20,210 nucleotides of DNA from an uncultured Lachnospiraceae bacterium (GCA_900546495.1 URDN01000044.1:1-20210), one strand, 5' to 3'; counted from the first letter of the stretch, positions 6,988 through 15,197 are shown. Translations and numbers: made by a program. The notes: generated by a model not told the origin, from the sequence alone.

Positions 6988-7020
6988 TTGTACAAGAAAA
7001 TCAGGAGGAAATATATATAT

Positions 7021-7554
7021 ATGAAAATAGCTGTTTACTGTGCATCTGAATTTGGCAAAGAGGAACTTTATACAGAAGCTGCAAGAGAACTGGGACAGTG
7101 GATCGGAGCATCTAAACATACACTGGTATATGGCGGTGGTGAATCCGGTCTGATGGGAATCGTCGCAAAAGAAGTACACGATGCTGGTTGTGAAGTGATC
7201 GGCGTTGTTCCGGGAAATGTTGCTTTTATTAAAAATCGTCCGCAGCCTTATGTGACAAAGTTGATCCTGACAGAAGATATGAGTGAGCGGAAACGGAAAA
7301 TGCTGGAACTGGCGGATGTATTTATCGCACTTCCGGGTGGGATGGGCACGTTAGATGAAATATCAGAAACGATTACGTTGACGAAGATCGGAGTATTCAA
7401 TAAGCCAAGTATTTTGTTTAATCGCAATGGATTTTATGAGCCGTTGAAGCAGATGTTTCAGACGATGGAAGATGCGGGATTTTTGGCGGTGGATAAAATG
7501 AAACATGTGTTGTTTTCCGATGATTTGAAGGAAATGGAAATATTTTGTGGTTAA
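7021..7554 (+). CDS. LOG-family nucleotide phosphoribohydrolase (TIGR00730-type)
   Basis: A 177-aa Rossmann-fold protein with the two diagnostic LOG motifs. These are YGGGESGLMG (residues 37-46) and PGGMGTLDE (105-113), with the ERKRKM helix (89-94) between them. Proteins with these motifs hydrolyse nucleoside 5'-monophosphates, such as cytokinin ribotides or AMP-like substrates, to free base and ribose 5-phosphate. In bacteria the physiological substrate is often unknown. The older label 'lysine decarboxylase' for this family is not supported. The ATG at 7021 follows AGGAGG with an AT-rich 12-base spacer. An in-frame upstream extension passes through the terminator and was rejected. The gene is monocistronic, bounded by a hairpin on each side. 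Confidence 0.88.
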   Translation: MKIAVYCASEFGKEELYTEAARELGQWIGASKHTLVYGGGESGLMGIVAKEVHDAGCEVIGVVPGNVAFIKNRPQPYVTKLILTEDMSERKRKMLELADVFIALPGGMGTLDEISETITLTKIGVFNKPSILFNRNGFYEPLKQMFQTMEDAGFLAVDKMKHVLFSDDLKEMEIFCG

Positions 7555-7570
7555 AACCACAGATTTTTTT
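7546..7570 (+). terminator. Terminator overlapping the LOG stop codon
   Basis: TGTGGTT-AA-AACCACA followed by GATTTTTTT. The stop codon TAA lies in the loop side of the stem, so the terminator shares bases with the gene end. Confidence 0.65.
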
Positions 7571-7576
7571 ACAAAA

Positions 7577-7588
7577 AGCATGTATGCT
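7577..7588. promoter_or_regulatory. Short palindrome, possible operator
   Basis: AGCATGTATGCT is an inverted repeat of two 5-bp arms in the 126-bp gap before the ferredoxin-type gene. It could be a regulator site, but nothing identifies the regulator. Confidence 0.25.
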
Positions 7589-7680
7589 AAGTACATCTTA
7601 GGAAAGAGAACAATAATAAGGTACAAAAGATATGTTTTTTAAATTGAAAAAATACAAACAAAAAAGCGAGGAACAAACTT

Positions 7681-8430
7681 ATGGTAAGAAGAATTATTCA
7701 TATTGACGAAGAAAAATGTAATGGATGCGGCGCATGTGCAAATGCCTGCCACGAAAGTGCCATCGGCATGGTAAACGGAAAAGCAAAACTGCTTCGTGAT
7801 GATTACTGTGATGGTCTGGGTGATTGTCTGCCAGCCTGTCCGACAAACGCGATCACATTTGTAGAGCGTGAGGCAGCAGCTTATGATGAGGCAGCAGTAC
7901 TGGCAAACAAAGCAAAAAAAGATGCAGAGAATGCCAATGCAGCAGGAACTTCTGCACCAGCACATGCACCGATGGCTGGCGGATGCCCTGGTACACGTAT
8001 GCGTATGCTGAATCAGCGTTTGGAAGAGACAGAAGAAAGTACACCGGCTGCACCGCAGCAGAGCGTTTCCCGTCTGGGTCAGTGGCCTTGTCAGATCAAA
8101 CTGGTAGCTCCGAATGCGCCGTATTTTAAAGGAGCTAAATTACTGATCGCAGCAGATTGTACCGCTTATGCGTATGCCCGCATGCATGAAGATTTCATGA
8201 AAGGAAAAGTAACACTGATCGGCTGCCCGAAACTGGATGATATTGATTATAGCGAGAAGCTGACAACGATCATTTCCAATAATGATATTCAGAGCGTTAC
8301 TATTGTGCGTATGGAAGTTCCGTGTTGTGGTAGTCTGGAGTTTGCAGCAAAGAAAGCATTACAGGCAAGCGGTAAATTCATTCCGTGGCAGGTAGTGACC
8401 ATCTCTATCGACGGAAATATTCTGGACTAA
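7681..8430 (+). CDS. Ferredoxin-type 4Fe-4S dicluster-domain protein
   Basis: A 249-aa cytoplasmic electron-transfer protein. The N-terminus has one full cluster motif, CNGCGACANAC (Cys13, 16, 19, 23). A second motif is CDGLGDCLPACP (Cys43, 49, 53), in which the usual second Cys is Leu46. An Ala-rich linker (65-100) leads to a C-terminal domain of about 115 residues with more conserved-looking Cys at 102, 137, 160, 182 (GCPKLDD) and 215-216 (VPCCGSLE). Proteins of this architecture are common in anaerobic clostridia and are thought to shuttle electrons, but the partner is not shown here. The ATG at 7681 is preceded by GAGGAACAAACTT. It appears to be transcribed alone, followed by a structured repeat and a terminator. 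Confidence 0.85.
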   Translation: MVRRIIHIDEEKCNGCGACANACHESAIGMVNGKAKLLRDDYCDGLGDCLPACPTNAITFVEREAAAYDEAAVLANKAKKDAENANAAGTSAPAHAPMAGGCPGTRMRMLNQRLEETEESTPAAPQQSVSRLGQWPCQIKLVAPNAPYFKGAKLLIAADCTAYAYARMHEDFMKGKVTLIGCPKLDDIDYSEKLTTIISNNDIQSVTIVRMEVPCCGSLEFAAKKALQASGKFIPWQVVTISIDGNILD

Positions 8431-8443
8431 AATCACAAAGTGA

Positions 8444-8530
8444 ATATCAGATGTGAGATGACTCTTGCCACGATAGATGGTGAGTAACAAAAATATATCA
8501 TTGTATGGATTCGTTTCCTATCTGATATAG
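8444..8530 (+). repeat. 88-bp structured repeat family B, copy 1
   Basis: This starts ATATCAGATGTGAGATGA and ends CCTATCTGATATAG. It aligns end to end with 18819-18906, which lies between minC and minD. The ends pair (ATCAGAT with ATCTGAT), and an internal hairpin pairs CTTGCCA with TGGTGAG through G-U pairs. The segment after the hairpin (AACAA..TATATCA) is conserved. It may be a mobile foldback repeat or a structured RNA. Confidence 0.75.
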
Positions 8531-8579
8531 TGCTCGCTGTACAGAAGCAAAAAAATATATTTAGAATAGCTGAAAAACG

Positions 8580-8625
8580 AAAAACACGCAAAAATGACTT
8601 GTATTGTCACGTTTGCGTGTTTTTT
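8580..8625 (+). terminator. Bidirectional terminator
   Basis: AAAAACACGCAAA..TGAC pairs with GTCA.GTTTGCGTGTTTTT around a TTGTATT loop. A-runs and T-runs on the two sides allow termination in both directions. It closes the ferredoxin unit. Confidence 0.8.
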
Positions 8626-8664
8626 GAATAAAAAACTGGATAAATTCGATCATAGGTGATAATG

Positions 8665-8736
8665 TGAACGCAGAGTAAGCAAAGCGGCTGCGTTCATGAG
8701 CAAGTAGCGAAAGCGGATTGCGAATGTCTGCTTTAC
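8665..8736 (+). repeat. Foldback repeat family A, shorter variant
   Basis: The left end TGAACGCAGAGTAAGC and the right end TGTCTGCTTTAC match the ends of the copies at 1034 and 20160. The centre (AAGCGGCTGCGTTCATGAGC) differs and is shorter. The family may therefore have variable centres between conserved ends. Confidence 0.6.
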
Positions 8737-8863
8737 TTTTCAAAAATCAGCTGATTTTTAGTAACACACAGTAAAAATAAGATTTTGTAATAATTTGCGA
8801 AAAATCCGGTATATAGCAGGGGGTATTACAGAATTACACACGTAAATAAGGAGAAGAAAATTT

Positions 8864-9586
8864 ATGGTCTGGTTTATCATTGCGACTCTGGTCGCGTTTT
8901 TTATCAAGGGATTATGCGGCTTTGCGAATACCCTGATTTTTAATGGAATTCTGAGCTACACGGCAAACAACATTAATATTTCACCGCTGGAAGTAGTATT
9001 GGGATATCCGAGCAATATTATTTTGGTCTGGAAAGAGCGTAAATCACTGAACTGGAAAATCTGGCTTCCACTGACGGTGTTGGTCGTGGCGGGCAGCATT
9101 CCGGGAATTTTTCTGTTGAAACATACAGATGCTGGTCTGTTGAAAGTGATTTTCGGTATCGCAGTTATTATCATTGGCATTGAAATGCTGTTTCGGGAAA
9201 TGAAAAGCAGCAACGGAAAGTCCGGCGGTTCCAAAATTATACTGGTACTGATCGGAATTATTTCAGGTCTGCTCTGTGGTCTGTATGGTGTAGGTGCACT
9301 GCTGGCAGCTTATGTGAGCCGGGTGTCGGAAAACAGTCATGAATTTAAGGCAAATATCTGTGTGGTATTTGTGGTGGAAAATACGATTCGTATTATTTTG
9401 TATGCGGCAACAGGAATCCTGACGCTTGCAGTGCTCAAGCAGGTAGTGATCCTGATTCCGTTTATGCTTGCAGCAGTATTTCTTGGCATGAAGAGCAGTT
9501 CAGTTCTGAATGAAAAAGTTATTAAGAAAATTGTGATTGTACTGCTGATTCTGTCCGGAATCGTGCTGATCATCAATAACTTATAA
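8864..9586 (+). CDS. TauE/SafE-family membrane permease
   Basis: A 240-aa integral membrane protein with about eight hydrophobic segments arranged as two similar halves. The first half opens with FIKGLCGFANTLIFNGIL and the second with GIISGLLCGLYGVGALLAAY, the Gly-rich helix motif expected twice in this family. TauE/SafE proteins export or import small sulfur-containing anions such as sulfite or sulfoacetate, or other organic anions; the substrate here is unknown. The ATG at 8864 has AGGAGA upstream. It is transcribed towards the catabolic operon and shares a terminator with it. Proximity makes a link to that operon possible, but the opposite strand argues against co-regulation. Confidence 0.85.
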   Translation: MVWFIIATLVAFFIKGLCGFANTLIFNGILSYTANNINISPLEVVLGYPSNIILVWKERKSLNWKIWLPLTVLVVAGSIPGIFLLKHTDAGLLKVIFGIAVIIIGIEMLFREMKSSNGKSGGSKIILVLIGIISGLLCGLYGVGALLAAYVSRVSENSHEFKANICVVFVVENTIRIILYAATGILTLAVLKQVVILIPFMLAAVFLGMKSSSVLNEKVIKKIVIVLLILSGIVLIINNL

Positions 9587-9595
9587 GAAATTATG

Positions 9596-9632
9596 AAAAA
9601 ACTGCCGCATGATTCGAAGTGCGGCAGTTTTT
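9596..9632. terminator. Bidirectional terminator between convergent units
   Basis: AAAAACTGCCGCA pairs with TGCGGCAGTTTTT across a TGATTCGAAG-type loop. It serves the permease gene on the plus strand and probably also the catabolic operon, whose last stop codon lies 100 bases away on the minus strand. Confidence 0.85.
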
Positions 9633-9732
9633 CTGTCATAGAAAAGGAAAAGACGATTCTATGTACAAATGTGAGATGATTTATAATATAACCAGAAATC
9701 AGAGGATATCTGATTATGAGCAAATTGTAAAG

Positions 9733-11028
9733 TTACATCAAAAGCCTTTTTTTTGCTTCAAAAGCCAGTTCTTCCCGAAATTTCGGGTGTGCGATGGAAA
9801 TCAGCGCCTGAATCCGCTGGCGTATGGTCTTTCCACGCAGTTTTGCAATGCCGTATTCGGTTACGATATAATCGACATCGTTTTTGGATGTGGTTACGAT
9901 GGAACCGTCAGAAAGTGTCGGTCGGATGCGGCTGACGGTACCGTTTTGCGCGGTGGAATGAAAAGCAATAAAACTTTTGCCATCTTTTGATGCTGTGGCA
10001 CCTTTCACGAAATCAACCTGTCCACCGCTACCGGAAATATGCATGGTTCCGATGGATTCCGCGCAGACCTGTCCGTAAAAATCAACTTCCAGAGCCGCAT
10101 TGACACTGATCATATTCGGATGTTGTGCGATAATGTATGGATCATTGACCTGTGTGACTGGTAATAACAAAATATCCGGATTATCACTGACAAAATCATA
10201 CATATGCGCGGATCCCATCATGAAAGTAGCAATCGTTTTTCCTGTGTTTAACGGTTTGCGGGAGTTGTCAACGACGCCGGCTTCTATGAGGTCGATCATA
10301 CTGTCGGTGAGCAGTTCAGAATGGATGCCGAGATGCTTTTTATTCATCAGGGCGCTTCCGACAGCATCCGGAATTGCGCCGATACCAAACTGAATCGTGG
10401 CTCCGTCTGGGATTTCTTCTGCAATCAGATTTCCGATGGTCGTGCTTGTGTCGTCCATTTTTCCACGCTTCATAATTGGAATGGAATCGTTGCTTTCATA
10501 AAGTGCTGTGACTTCCGAAATGTGGATTTTTGGTGTACCACAGGGACGCGGAAGGTTATGGTTGACTTCCAGAAAGATATGAGAAGATTTTTTCTTCAGA
10601 ATTTCTCCCAGAGAGCCATTACAGGTAGAGAAATATCCGTTTTCGTCCATGGGACTTACCCGGGTACACCAAAAATCAATATGTTCGTACTGGTCGATCA
10701 GGTCTGGTACTTCATGATAATTGCAGGGAGCGATGTCACCATATCCCTGTGCGATTCCCTTACGTGCAGACACGCCGGAAAACCAGGAAATTCCATGAAT
10801 AGAAGAGGCGCAGGATTTCTGATAACATTCGTAGGGATAGACATCCAATAGTGTGTTCAGTGTCAGATCCTGCAGTTTCCCTTCGTTTGCGCGCTGTTCG
10901 ATCCGTTGGATCAGTTGATACGGCTGCCCCAGAGGTGCATCCAGAAAACCTTTCCATCCGGGAGAAATCAGTGTTGCAATTGTTTCCGGATCTGCAAGTT
11001 TTTGTGCATATATTTGTTGAAAAGTCAT
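9733..11028 (-). CDS. Acetyl-CoA hydrolase/transferase-family CoA-transferase
   Basis: A 431-aa enzyme of the family that includes butyryl-CoA:acetate and 4-hydroxybutyrate CoA-transferases. It moves CoA from acetyl-CoA or another acyl-CoA to a carboxylic acid through a glutamyl-CoA intermediate. Seen here are GIGAIPDAV (215-223), the catalytic Glu314 in AALEVDFYGQVCAESIG, the Gly-rich GSGGQVDFVKGA (333-344) and EYGIAKLRGKT (391-401). The start at 11028 is chosen because GGAG precedes it and it begins 4 bases after the thiolase stop. A longer in-frame start at 11073 would overlap the thiolase. It is the last gene of the minus-strand operon and is probably translationally coupled. It may load CoA onto the operon's pathway intermediate. 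The N-terminal sequence differs from what I recall of Roseburia-type butyryl-CoA:acetate transferases, so that name is not given. Confidence 0.9.
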   Translation of the reverse strand: MTFQQIYAQKLADPETIATLISPGWKGFLDAPLGQPYQLIQRIEQRANEGKLQDLTLNTLLDVYPYECYQKSCASSIHGISWFSGVSARKGIAQGYGDIAPCNYHEVPDLIDQYEHIDFWCTRVSPMDENGYFSTCNGSLGEILKKKSSHIFLEVNHNLPRPCGTPKIHISEVTALYESNDSIPIMKRGKMDDTSTTIGNLIAEEIPDGATIQFGIGAIPDAVGSALMNKKHLGIHSELLTDSMIDLIEAGVVDNSRKPLNTGKTIATFMMGSAHMYDFVSDNPDILLLPVTQVNDPYIIAQHPNMISVNAALEVDFYGQVCAESIGTMHISGSGGQVDFVKGATASKDGKSFIAFHSTAQNGTVSRIRPTLSDGSIVTTSKNDVDYIVTEYGIAKLRGKTIRQRIQALISIAHPKFREELAFEAKKRLLM

Positions 11029-11032
11029 TGTA

Positions 11033-12208
11033 TCAGGACTCCATTTCAAAGATGCCGGCTGCACCCATTCCACCGCCGATGCACATGGTTACCATGCCGT
11101 ATTTTTCGTTTCGTCGTTTTAATTCTGAGAGTACTTTACAGGTAAGGAAAGCACCGGTTGCACCCAATGGATGACCGAGGGCCATGGCACCTCCATTTGG
11201 ATTTACTTTTTCCATCGGAATTTCCAGTGTTTTGATACATGCGAGTGCCTGAGAAGCAAATGCTTCGTTTAATTCAACAACACTGATGTCATCCAGTGTC
11301 AGGTTTGCTTTTTTCAGTGCTTTTGGAACGGCAACGATCGGACCGATTCCCATGATATTTGCAGGAACTCCACCTACGGCAAAAGATACGAACCGTGCGA
11401 TTGGTGTATAACCTAATTTCTCAGCGGTTTCTCTTGCCATCATTACGACAAAACCGGTTCCGTCTGTCATCTGAGAAGAAGTAGCTGCAGTGACGCGACC
11501 GTTCTCACGGAAGCATGGTTTTAAAGTAGCCAGACTTTCCATACTGGTTCCCGGGCGGATGCCCTCATCTTTTGTGACAGTAATTTCTTTGCCCTGGAAA
11601 GTAGTGGTGACAGGAATGATTTCTTCATCAAATTTGCCGGCCGCCTGTGCTTGAGCTGCCAGTTTATGGCTTCGGACAGCCATTTCTTCCATATCTTCGC
11701 GGGAAATATTATATTTTTCTGCGACAAGTTCAGCGGTTTCGCCCATGATGATATAGGCATCAGGATTTTCTTCCATCAATTTTTCGTCAATTTCGATATC
11801 GGGATCGACCATATTCATGCCTGTCATCTGTTCACAGCCACCTGCTACAATGATATCCATATCGCCGGCTTTGATGGCATTGGCAGCGGTGGCGATACTC
11901 TGCAGACCGGAAGAACAGAAACGATTGATGGTCTGTGCGCAGACGGAATCGGGAAGCCCTGCACGCTGTACGATCAGTTTTGCGGCATTGTATCCCATTC
12001 TCTTTTCCGGAAAGGCACAGCCGACGATGACGTCATCGATCAGTGCAGGATCAAAATGATCCAGTTTGGCCAGAACACCTTTTAACACCTGTGCACCATA
12101 TTCAATTGGATGAGTTTCTGCAAAGGAACCCTTGAATGCTTTTGTCATGGCAGAACGGCCTGCGGCAACAATAACGGCATCTCTTGGATTTTTTTTCTCT
12201 GTATTCAT
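11033..12208 (-). CDS. Thiolase, degradative (3-ketoacyl-CoA) type
   Basis: A 391-aa thiolase with the acylation Cys98 in NRFCSSGLQ, His346 in GHPLGATG and the acid/base Cys376 in MCIGGGMG. NEAFASQ (314-320) is also present. RFCSSGLQ is the form seen in FadA-like degradative thiolases. Acetoacetyl-CoA-forming thiolases usually have a CGSG box, so thiolytic cleavage of a 3-oxoacyl-CoA is more likely than synthesis. The length is normal for the family. The ATG at 12208 follows AGGGGA. It lies between a symporter gene and a CoA-transferase gene in a sigma-54-controlled operon, consistent with cleaving the CoA ester that the transferase makes. The chain length or branching of the substrate is not readable from the sequence. 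Confidence 0.93.
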   Translation of the reverse strand: MNTEKKNPRDAVIVAAGRSAMTKAFKGSFAETHPIEYGAQVLKGVLAKLDHFDPALIDDVIVGCAFPEKRMGYNAAKLIVQRAGLPDSVCAQTINRFCSSGLQSIATAANAIKAGDMDIIVAGGCEQMTGMNMVDPDIEIDEKLMEENPDAYIIMGETAELVAEKYNISREDMEEMAVRSHKLAAQAQAAGKFDEEIIPVTTTFQGKEITVTKDEGIRPGTSMESLATLKPCFRENGRVTAATSSQMTDGTGFVVMMARETAEKLGYTPIARFVSFAVGGVPANIMGIGPIVAVPKALKKANLTLDDISVVELNEAFASQALACIKTLEIPMEKVNPNGGAMALGHPLGATGAFLTCKVLSELKRRNEKYGMVTMCIGGGMGAAGIFEMES

Positions 12209-12233
12209 AAATTATTTTCCCCTTTTGAGAACG

Positions 12234-12270
12234 ATTCCGAACGACCGACAGTGTGATCGGCGTTCGGAAT
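12234..12270 (-). promoter_or_regulatory. Intercistronic hairpin between symporter and thiolase genes
   Basis: ATTCCGAACG.CCGA.CA and its inverted partner TG.TCGG.CGTTCGGAAT form a stem of about 16 bp with a few mismatches. No T-run follows on the minus strand, so it is more likely an mRNA-processing or stability element than a terminator. It could make the levels of the two flanking messages differ. Confidence 0.6.
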
Positions 12271-12303
12271 TGTTCAGAAGTTATGATTGTTTATGGTTAG
12301 ATA

Positions 12304-14262
12304 TTATTTGATTGCTGCAAGGCCTTTTTCGGTAATTTCATATTTACGACGCATTAAGCCTTTTTCTTTGATATATCCTTCACGGGTCAGGTGAGAGGAG
12401 ATAGCAGCCATCTGCATGGAACGAATCTTCTTTGCTGCGATCCATTCGTTCTGTTTGTGTGCATCGCCGGTTTTTACCAGTTTCAGGAACTCTACATAAT
12501 CCGGTGTCAGACCAACGGAAGCGAGTTTTGCATCATTTCCGGAGAGACCGATCACTGCGCGGCCTTTATCTGTAGCAGAGAAGGTGTACAGTTTGGACAT
12601 GTTCAGACCTGCTCTCTGGATGTAACCGCCACGATCCAGATGTTCGATCGCTGCATCTGTAACTTTGGAATCCAGACCCATGTAATCTGTGATGTCAGCC
12701 ATGTATTTGTGACCTACACAGATCAGACGAAGAGCTTCTTTATCAGTAGCATCTAATGTGATATTTTCACGGTTGTGATCGTTTGGAACCAGTTCCCAGT
12801 CAGACTCACCGAAGTATTTCGGTTTGCCGAACAGGCTGGCAATGATAGCTGCCACAAAGGATACGATCAGACCAAGAGTAGCAAGGTAAATGTAGCTGCC
12901 GACAACGAATACACCGGTTAATTCCAGTAATTCAAATACTGCCATGACAACCATTCCGCATAATGCACCCCAGAAAGCACCGGTGGAGTTGAATTTTTTC
13001 CAAACCATACCAAGTAATAATAATACAGATGGTGGAACGAGCCAGCAGTTTGCAAATGCAAACAGGTAAGTAGGACCACCCGGGAACTGGCAGAGGATAA
13101 ATGTTACAGCACCAACAATGATGAGGATCCATTTGGAAGCACGAAGTCTCTTTTTTGGATCTCCGCTCTTGTCAATGAGACGCTGATAAATATCACGTGT
13201 CATAACGGCAGAAGCACCAAGTGCGGAAGTAGCGGATGTAGAAACAGAAGCTGCTACAGCACCGATAACGGCCAGTGAACCGAATAACGGAATCAAGGTG
13301 GAAGCGATAAATCCGTAAGCACCTGTCGGCATTACAGTACCGCCATTAAATGTAAATACTTCCGGATGGAAAGCACCTGCGTACAGACCAACGATACCAA
13401 GCGGTACACAGAAGATGATCAACAGTAAAAATGCAGACCATACGAAAGATTTACGTGCAACTTTTTCAGAACGGCAGTTTGCAATTTTCATCCAGTAGTA
13501 GTTGTTACCCCAAACCAGAGCGGATGCAAACAGAATTACAAAGTTGATAACGGACGGATAAGTCAGTCCTGCGTTCGGGATGGTTCCCATGAAACCTTCA
13601 CCCATCGGGTTGCCATTTGGCCATGCACTTGCGAGACCGCTGAGCGGACCATACTGTTTGATAACAAGTACCATAACAAGCGGAACGATGATAATACCCA
13701 TGATAACCTGTACCAGGTCAGTCATGGAAATAGCCCACATACCTGAAATGTATGTAAAAGCAATAATAACTGCGAAAATAACAGCAGTAACAACAGCTTT
13801 ATTCCAGCCTGTGTATGCACAGATATTTGTGATGGCGGATACAATGTTGTTTGCCATGATACCGAGCATACCTACAACAGATGTAATAGCGATAACGGAA
13901 CGTGTTTTGCCGTCATAACGCATTTCCAGGAACTCCGGAAGTGTCTGAGCACCACAGCGGCGAACAAAGTTAGAATAAAGTAAGCCGTAAAATGCAAGTC
14001 CGCAGAAGCTGTAGATTGCACTCCAGAGGAAAGATCCCTTAAAACCAAACTGGATGGCAAATCCAGGAGCCAGAGCCATAGTAGTTCCGGCAAAACCAAT
14101 TGCGATAACACCGAAAATGTTCATACCGGTGGAAATCTGACGACCGGCAAGTACATAATCATCAGTTTCTTTTACCCAGTTCTTTGCAACGAAACTGGAT
14201 ATGAACAAGAATGCTAAAAAGATAATAAATATAACTAAGAATACTATATTTTGAGTAGCCAT
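12304..14262 (-). CDS. SSS sodium:solute symporter with tandem C-terminal winged-helix-like domains
   Basis: A 652-aa protein. Residues 1-480 form the SSS transporter: about 13 hydrophobic segments, the early KETDDYVLAGRQIS region (31-44), and the AASVSTSATSALGAS motif (338-351) preceding MTRDIY, where the sodium-site Ser/Thr residues of the family lie. After the last membrane segment (455-478) come about 150 cytoplasmic residues that SSS transporters usually lack. They hold two similar units: 505-572 (AIEHLDRGGYIQRAG, then TDKGRAVIGL) and 588-652 (AISSHLTREGYIKEKG, then TEKGLAAIK). Each looks like a winged helix with helix-turn-helix, wing and closing helix. The ATG at 14262 follows AGGAGA. 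It is the second gene of the operon and probably imports the operon's substrate. Its tail could sense or regulate; that is inference. Confidence 0.88.
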   Translation of the reverse strand: MATQNIVFLVIFIIFLAFLFISSFVAKNWVKETDDYVLAGRQISTGMNIFGVIAIGFAGTTMALAPGFAIQFGFKGSFLWSAIYSFCGLAFYGLLYSNFVRRCGAQTLPEFLEMRYDGKTRSVIAITSVVGMLGIMANNIVSAITNICAYTGWNKAVVTAVIFAVIIAFTYISGMWAISMTDLVQVIMGIIIVPLVMVLVIKQYGPLSGLASAWPNGNPMGEGFMGTIPNAGLTYPSVINFVILFASALVWGNNYYWMKIANCRSEKVARKSFVWSAFLLLIIFCVPLGIVGLYAGAFHPEVFTFNGGTVMPTGAYGFIASTLIPLFGSLAVIGAVAASVSTSATSALGASAVMTRDIYQRLIDKSGDPKKRLRASKWILIIVGAVTFILCQFPGGPTYLFAFANCWLVPPSVLLLLGMVWKKFNSTGAFWGALCGMVVMAVFELLELTGVFVVGSYIYLATLGLIVSFVAAIIASLFGKPKYFGESDWELVPNDHNRENITLDATDKEALRLICVGHKYMADITDYMGLDSKVTDAAIEHLDRGGYIQRAGLNMSKLYTFSATDKGRAVIGLSGNDAKLASVGLTPDYVEFLKLVKTGDAHKQNEWIAAKKIRSMQMAAISSHLTREGYIKEKGLMRRKYEITEKGLAAIK

Positions 14263-14353
14263 ACGCTTCTCCTTTCGTATCAGCGAATTATGTTATATGA
14301 CAGAATTATCTGTGAAATATTCCGTCAGGTAAAAACTGTTTTGTCGTAAGCCG

Positions 14354-15133
14354 TTATTCTTCAAAAATGGCAACGACACGGCTCCAGCCTGCGCTTGCAC
14401 CTTTGATTTTGATCGGGAATGCACATACGGTATATCCGGTCAGTGGAAGTGCTTCCAGATTGGTCAGTTTTTCGATGTGGCAGTATGCTTTTTCAGCACC
14501 GGCACGATGACCTTCCCAGAGGACGGATGCGTCACCTGTCTCCTGGAACATCTTTGCTTCATATGGAAGCGGAACATCCCAGCTCCATCCGTCTGTACCA
14601 CAGACATGAACACCTTTGTCGATCATCCATAAAGTAGCTTCTTTGCTGACACCACAGCCAGCTACCAGATATTCTTTGGTTCCCCAGCGTTTGTCAGCTC
14701 CGGTGTTCAGCAGAAGAATATCTCCCGGCTGAAGTTCATAGCCTACTTTTTTAAAGTATTCTTCAAAATCTTCCGGCATGATTCTGTAACCATCCGGCTT
14801 GTCTCTCATATCTACTTTGACACCATTTCCGACACACCACTCCAACGGAACTTCGTCAATGGTCCATGCTTTTTCCCCGTTATTCATTGTTGGGTAATAA
14901 TGCCATGGTGCGTCCAGATGAGTACCGGAGTGTGTACATAACTGAGCAAAATCAATGGCCCATCCATTTCCTTCCGGCAGATCATCTATGGTAGCACCCG
15001 GAAAAAATTTTCCCATCTCCGGTGCGGTGTCCTTATGGTCTCTTCTCTGGATGTGCGGAATCTGTATTTCCGGATCGCTTGGAAGATCCTCTTCCAGAAC
15101 CATACTGATGTCTACGATTTTTTTGATTTTCAT
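14354..15133 (-). CDS. Cyclase-family metal-dependent hydrolase (kynurenine formamidase-like fold)
   Basis: A 259-aa soluble enzyme with the signature HSGTHLDAPWH (residues 68-78), whose His and Asp side chains bind a divalent metal in this family (PF04199). GTDGWSWD (179-186) and GHRAGAEKAYCHIEKL (208-223) fit the second half of the active site. Characterised relatives hydrolyse formylkynurenine, isatin and cyclic diketone-like rings. The start at 15133 has AGGAGG eight bases upstream; further in-frame codons upstream would run through the sigma-54 promoter. It is the first gene of the operon, so its reaction is probably central. No tryptophan-degradation genes are nearby, so kynurenine formamidase is unlikely. 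Opening of a ring or lactone to a keto acid would fit the downstream CoA-transferase and thiolase, but this is inference. Confidence 0.9.
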   Translation of the reverse strand: MKIKKIVDISMVLEEDLPSDPEIQIPHIQRRDHKDTAPEMGKFFPGATIDDLPEGNGWAIDFAQLCTHSGTHLDAPWHYYPTMNNGEKAWTIDEVPLEWCVGNGVKVDMRDKPDGYRIMPEDFEEYFKKVGYELQPGDILLLNTGADKRWGTKEYLVAGCGVSKEATLWMIDKGVHVCGTDGWSWDVPLPYEAKMFQETGDASVLWEGHRAGAEKAYCHIEKLTNLEALPLTGYTVCAFPIKIKGASAGWSRVVAIFEE

Positions 15134-15197
15134 ACCAAAACCTCCTAACCTTTTATAGGCTTGCTGCCCCCTCAATTTTGTTACACCATAATTAAAA

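Noticed and set aside
8780..8820. Promoter TTGTAA...TATATA before the TauE/SafE permease
   Set aside because: The spacer is 19 bases and both boxes are weak; not distinguishable from AT-rich background.
9661..9720. Possible third copy of the 88-bp structured repeat (GTGAGATGATT...ATATCTGATTAT)
   Set aside because: Only the ends are similar over about 12 bases each and the centre is too short; it may be a decayed copy but cannot be supported.
10321..10851. Open frame on the plus strand inside the CoA-transferase gene
   Set aside because: It is antisense to a well-supported gene and its product resembles nothing.
9733..11028. Naming the CoA-transferase 'but' (butyryl-CoA:acetate CoA-transferase)
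   Set aside because: The family motifs fit several substrates and the N-terminal region does not match what I recall of typical gut butyrate-producer enzymes. The operon context suggests a dedicated catabolic role.
9733..11073. Longer CoA-transferase starting at 11073
   Set aside because: The extra 15 residues overlap the end of the thiolase gene and have no ribosome binding site; the start at 11028 has GGAG upstream and 4-base spacing after the thiolase stop.
14354..15133. Calling the cyclase-family gene kynurenine formamidase (kynB)
   Set aside because: Only the shared metal motif supports it; no other kynurenine-pathway gene is present and the neighbours are thiolase and CoA-transferase.
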